A DNA stretch of 64,000 bases from Cavia porcellus. Its lineage: Eukaryota > Chordata > Mammalia > Rodentia > Caviidae. Position 1 is the stretch's first letter; each line of letters begins with the position of its first letter. Position numbers and translations under genes: made by a program. The notes beneath the pieces are model-generated. The model was given only the letters and a program-made list of their open reading frames with translations, did not search any database and was not told the DNA's origin. The stretch spans positions 80,733,982-80,797,981 of the forward strand of contig NW_026947484.1 in assembly GCF_034190915.1 (NCBI RefSeq), given 5' to 3'. Positions 60,335 to 64,000 of this stretch are shown piece after piece.

Positions 60335-60600
60335 AATGTAGACTACTGAAACCATTGTGGAAATCAGTGTGGAGATTTCTCAAAAAGCTAGTATTGGAAG
60401 TTCCATTCAATCTAGCTCTTCCCTCCTGGGTATTTTCCCAGAAAAATTGAAAATGTCATGCCATAGCAATATATGTGCACCCATGTTTATAGCAGCACAA
60501 TTCATAATAACTAAATCTTGGGAACAACCCAAATGCCCATCAATTGCAGAATGGATAAAAAAAGATGACGTATTTTTATCAAATGGAATGTTAACCTTAG
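60335..60600 (+). mobile_element. L1 3'-end fragment
   Basis: 'aaccattgtggaaatcagtg', 'catgtttatagcagcacaat' and 'caacccaaatgcccatcaat' parallel the copy at 43080-43330. Confidence 0.85.
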
Positions 60601-61725
60601 TTTTTAAGTATATTTCACTAGACATGAAATTTAGACTTGGCAGCACTTTAACAATGTAATCACACTGTTTGCAGCTTTCCATTGTTTCTGATAAATAGAA
60701 ACCATTATTTATATCCTGTTCTATATCTTATGTATATCTTGTTTTCTGTTCTGAAGATTTTTTATTAGCAGTACATATTTGTAGTACATAGTAATTACAT
60801 GCATTGTTGGATTTGGTGCGTGACACATTTTCACTCTTTTTTAAATCCCCTTCCCCTCCCTGTCTCCCTCTCTCTCCATTTATTGGTCCCTGTCCCTTCT
60901 GCAAAACATCTGTATCTCCATTCCTTATTAACTTTTATTTTGCTCTATAACTTATTCAGATTTTAGGTTTCTCATATAAGAAAAGTCATGTGATATTTAA
61001 ACTTGTGTGTCTGATTTATTTCACTTGTGGTCACAAGATACATCCATTTTCCTACAAATGGCTGAAATTTTTGGGGAAAAAGTACTCCATTACATATAAA
61101 TACTATATTTTCTTTACCCATTTATCCGTTGATGAGCATATAGGCTGAGTCCAAGGCTATGGAGTTGTGGTTATGAGTTGTATTGATACAAACATGGGTG
61201 TGTGTGTATCATATAATAATATGGCATCTTTTACTCTTTCATAGAGATACCTAGTAGAATACTACAGGGGTTGAATGAAATTTCTGGTTTTAGTTTTTTT
61301 TAGTAATATCCATACTGATAGTGGTTGTAGTAGTTTACATACCAACAATGTAGAAGCACTCCTTTTTCCCTGCAGCCTTGCCAGCGTTTGTTATTATTAG
61401 ATTTCTTGATGGTAGGCATTCTTTCTGCAGTAAGATAGAATTTTAGTGTTGTTTTAATTTACATTTGCTAATGGCCAACAATGTTGAACATTTTTTCATG
61501 TATTTTACTTGTACTTCTGAGAAGCTATTTATTCATTTCAGGTGCTTTTTTTTGGATTGGGTCATTTATTTTGGTGGGAGGGGCATGTAACTTTTTTTTT
61601 AGTTCTTTATATATTTACCATGTGTCAGGAGACTAGTTGGAAAAAATTTTTCCTGCTGTGTAAGTTCTGTCTTCACTCTGTTGGTTGTTTGTTTGCTTTG
61701 CTGTGCAGAAGTTTTGCTTTTGTTT

Positions 61726-61870
61726 TTGCTTTTTGAGATACAGTCTCACTGAATAGTTCATGGTGGCATTCAATTTGCTATGTAGCCAGGCTGGCCTTGA
61801 ACTCACAGGGATCTTCCTGCCTCAGCCTCTTGAGTGCTAGGATTACAGATGTGAGCCACCATGCCAGTGC
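61726..61870 (-). repeat. B1-type SINE, antisense, inserted in L1
   Basis: 'tttttgagatacagtctcac', 'aggctggccttgaactcaca' and 'gtgagccaccatgccag'. L1 sequence resumes with 'gcagaagtatttaatttc', repeating the 'gcagaag' found just before it. Confidence 0.92.
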
Positions 61871-62094
61871 AGAAGTATTTAATTTCATATGATCCCACTT
61901 TTTGATAATTGATCTTATTTCTTGGGTGTTTTCCTTTTTTATTTTGGTAAAACTGGTTAAGAGTTTTGTTTTGTTTACTCATTTGAAGAACAACATCTTT
62001 GATTCATTGATTCTTTGTATTGTCTTTTTAGTCTCAATTTCATGAATTTCTGCTTCCCATTATCCATCTATATCCAACTATGCAAAACAAATCA

Positions 62095-62216
62095 CTGGAC
62101 TAATTTAGTGATGACACACCCTTAATCCAGATTCACTCACCCTGGATCCAGCTACGTCTGAAAAGCCTCACCTGTGAGTGTATGAGGCTTTGGGGGGACA
62201 TCAAGATACCATAACA
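62095..62216 (-). repeat. MaLR-type LTR end, antisense
   Basis: 'ggctttggggggacatcaag' to 'ataccataaca' is like the 35615 and 4612 ends. Only the terminal ~120 bases are present. Confidence 0.5.
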
Positions 62217-64000
62217 AGTCCCCCACTCTAATTGTGTTGATGTTTTTCTGATCTTTATGTCCAGTAGTGTTTGTTCTATGACATAGGGCTCATCCTTTGT
62301 ATTTAAGATTGTTTTCTTTTCCTGTTGAAGTGTTTACCAACTGAAGTGACATTTGCCTCTTCTGATCAGTTTTGACATGGTCTACTTTTTCTGAGAATAG
62401 GATAGCTATTCTTGCATCTTTTGGGGTTCCTATTGCATGGAATATTACTTCCCATTATTTGATTTTTAGTTTTGAGTATCTTTTTGGATTTAATGTATTT
62501 GTTGTATATTGTGTATGCTTGGTATCTTTTGATTGGTGAATTGAGACCATTCATATTCCAAGTTATTACTGATATGTATTGACTAATTCCTGTCATTGCA
62601 TTTTTTTCATCCTGCTGATTTACTACTCGTATTTTATAATACATGATCTCACTGCATAGTTCATGGTGGCATTCAATAAATATATAAGCACACTCTACCT
62701 TACATATTTATTCGATTGCACTTTTCTGGCATTGTTGACTTCATTGTTTCTAGGATATCATTGGAGTGGTGGTTTGGTGGTCATTAATTTCTTAATGTGG
62801 ACTTTTCATGCTACAATCTATTTCTCAATCAAGTTTTAAAGATAGTTTTGTAGGATGTAAAACTTCCTGGTTGGAAGTTGTTTTCTTTAGGACTTAAAAA
62901 ACCTTACTCCAAGTTCTCTTAGCCTTAAAGTTTGTATAAGTTTGGTGTAATTGTAATGGGTTTATTTTTAGAAATAAATTGTTGCTTTTCTTTAATAGCT
63001 TTTAAAATTCTGTACTGAGTTGGGCTTCTAGGATTTTGACTATGCTGTATCATGGAGGAGTTCTTTTCTGATCATGGCTATTTGGGGTTCTATATGCCTC
63101 CCTTATTTGTATTTTAAAGTCTTCACCCCTTACTTGGAACTTTTTTTGCTATTATTTCAGTAAACAAGGTTTTGTTATTGTTTTGCTATTTGTGGTGCCT
63201 TCTGATTTTTTACTAATTTTAATTAATTTTAGATTAGCCTTCTTTACACAATATGGCACCTATCAGGAGCATTTTTTATGTTCTCTTGTTTTGAAGGTAT
63301 CTCTGAGTATATGGACACAAATATTAACCCTGCCTTACAGTTCTGACACCGTCTTCAGTTGAGTACTTTCATTGCTCATATTTCCCGTAGAATTTTTAAT
63401 GTCCCCCATTTCTGTTCGGTATCTTTTCATAAATTCCAATTCTTTATTAAACTGTTCATTCATGTTTTGTATTTTTTTAAAAAAATTTGCTGAGCTAACT
63501 GGCTCTTTATTAATGTCTCCCGTAAACTCATTGATGATTTTGTGGACTGTTCTCTGTTTAGTTATATCCTCTGTGAGCTCACCAAGTACTTTATTGATCT
63601 TTTAAAAATAATTTAATCCTTTATTTCAAATAATTCAGCTTAAAAAATCAAGTAATTCAACTTTGTGACTTTTAATTTCCTCCCCATTGATTTCCCAAGG
63701 ATCAACTTGGAGAGAATTAGAAGATTTTGGAGGCATTTTGTTGCCTTGTCTTCTTTTGTTTCTATTGGTTTTCTTATTGTTGTTATTTTGGTGTGTATGT
63801 ATGTGTGTGTTTAGGTTTGGGGATTGATTATAGTGGCAACACTTTGTTGCTTATATGGAGATTTCTTTATTTAGTGTCTGCTTTCCAATATTCACTACAG
63901 AAATAGGTAGGTATAGTCTTTTACCTCTGTCCCAGATCTAACCCCTTCAGTTAATTTGGGATGAGAGGGTACAGTGTAGTGGGCCTGGTATTCAGTTCTT

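Larger units (their letters stand above)
60770..64000 (-). mobile_element. L1 retrotransposon, antisense, with insertions; extends past the window
   Basis: The 3' end lies near 60770 ('catccattttcctacaaatg', 'acccatttatccgttgatga', 'cagccttgccagcgtttgtt'). A B1 SINE (61726-61870) and a MaLR-type LTR end (about 62095-62216) interrupt it. On the minus strand at 62366-62644 the frame contains ISVITWNMNGLNSPIKRYQ, the start of the L1 ORF2 endonuclease domain, then SNIPCNRNPKR. Beyond 62.7 kb the sequence resembles the 5' region of an old L1 ('gtaggatgtaaaacttcctgg'). Stops and the loss of most of ORF2 (all the polymerase part) show it is dead or made of several pieces. Confidence 0.78.

Noticed and set aside
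19304..64000. Search for JAK2 5' exons downstream of RCL1
   Set aside because: No JAK2 coding sequence or CpG-rich promoter was seen; from known gene spacing it should lie beyond the window.
1..64000. CRISPR array, phage, operon or other prokaryotic system
   Set aside because: No regularly spaced repeats or dense gene arrays. The window is plainly mammalian.

Overview
This is a 64 kb piece of a mammalian nuclear chromosome, almost certainly from a rodent. It has AG/GT introns, a vertebrate microRNA hairpin, AT-rich intergenic DNA, and dozens of tRNA-derived ID-type and 7SL-derived B1/B4-type SINEs alongside L1, MaLR-type LTR and Tigger-type fragments. The ID consensus here (ending in a 'ccggtaccg' or 'ggtaccaaa' tail) does not look like mouse or rat, so a non-murid rodent such as a castorimorph is my guess. 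The species is not established.

Region 1 (1 to about 19.45 kb) is the 3' part of RCL1 on the + strand. It holds the last four coding exons (3097-3222, 5592-5748, 10106-10209, 19153-19303), and the splice phases join to give the C-terminal ~178 residues of a ~373-residue protein. The last intron carries the MIR101-2 hairpin (10955-11033), as in other mammals. A short 3' UTR with an ATTAAA signal at 19425 closes the gene.

Region 2 (about 19.45-64 kb) is intergenic. From known mammalian gene order (RCL1 followed by JAK2) this should be the RCL1-JAK2 interval, but no JAK2 exon is recognisable and none is expected this close to RCL1. I see no intact protein-coding gene. The region holds repeats (L1 on both strands, MaLR-type LTRs including a nested pair at 35 kb, Tigger/MER2-type DNA transposons, young ID elements with intact target-site duplications), one recognisable processed pseudogene (SMIM15, 51839-52062), and two isolated stretches that look like exons with good splice signals but no known homologue (51057-51224 minus; 54069-54422 plus).

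The most unusual structure is a 345-bp segment present twice, 1,515 bp apart, with one mismatch (57126-57470 and 58641-58985). The second copy is flanked by a ~29-bp direct repeat. No bacterial-type operon, CRISPR array or similar system is present. Repeat family names are from memory of consensus features and were not checked by alignment.
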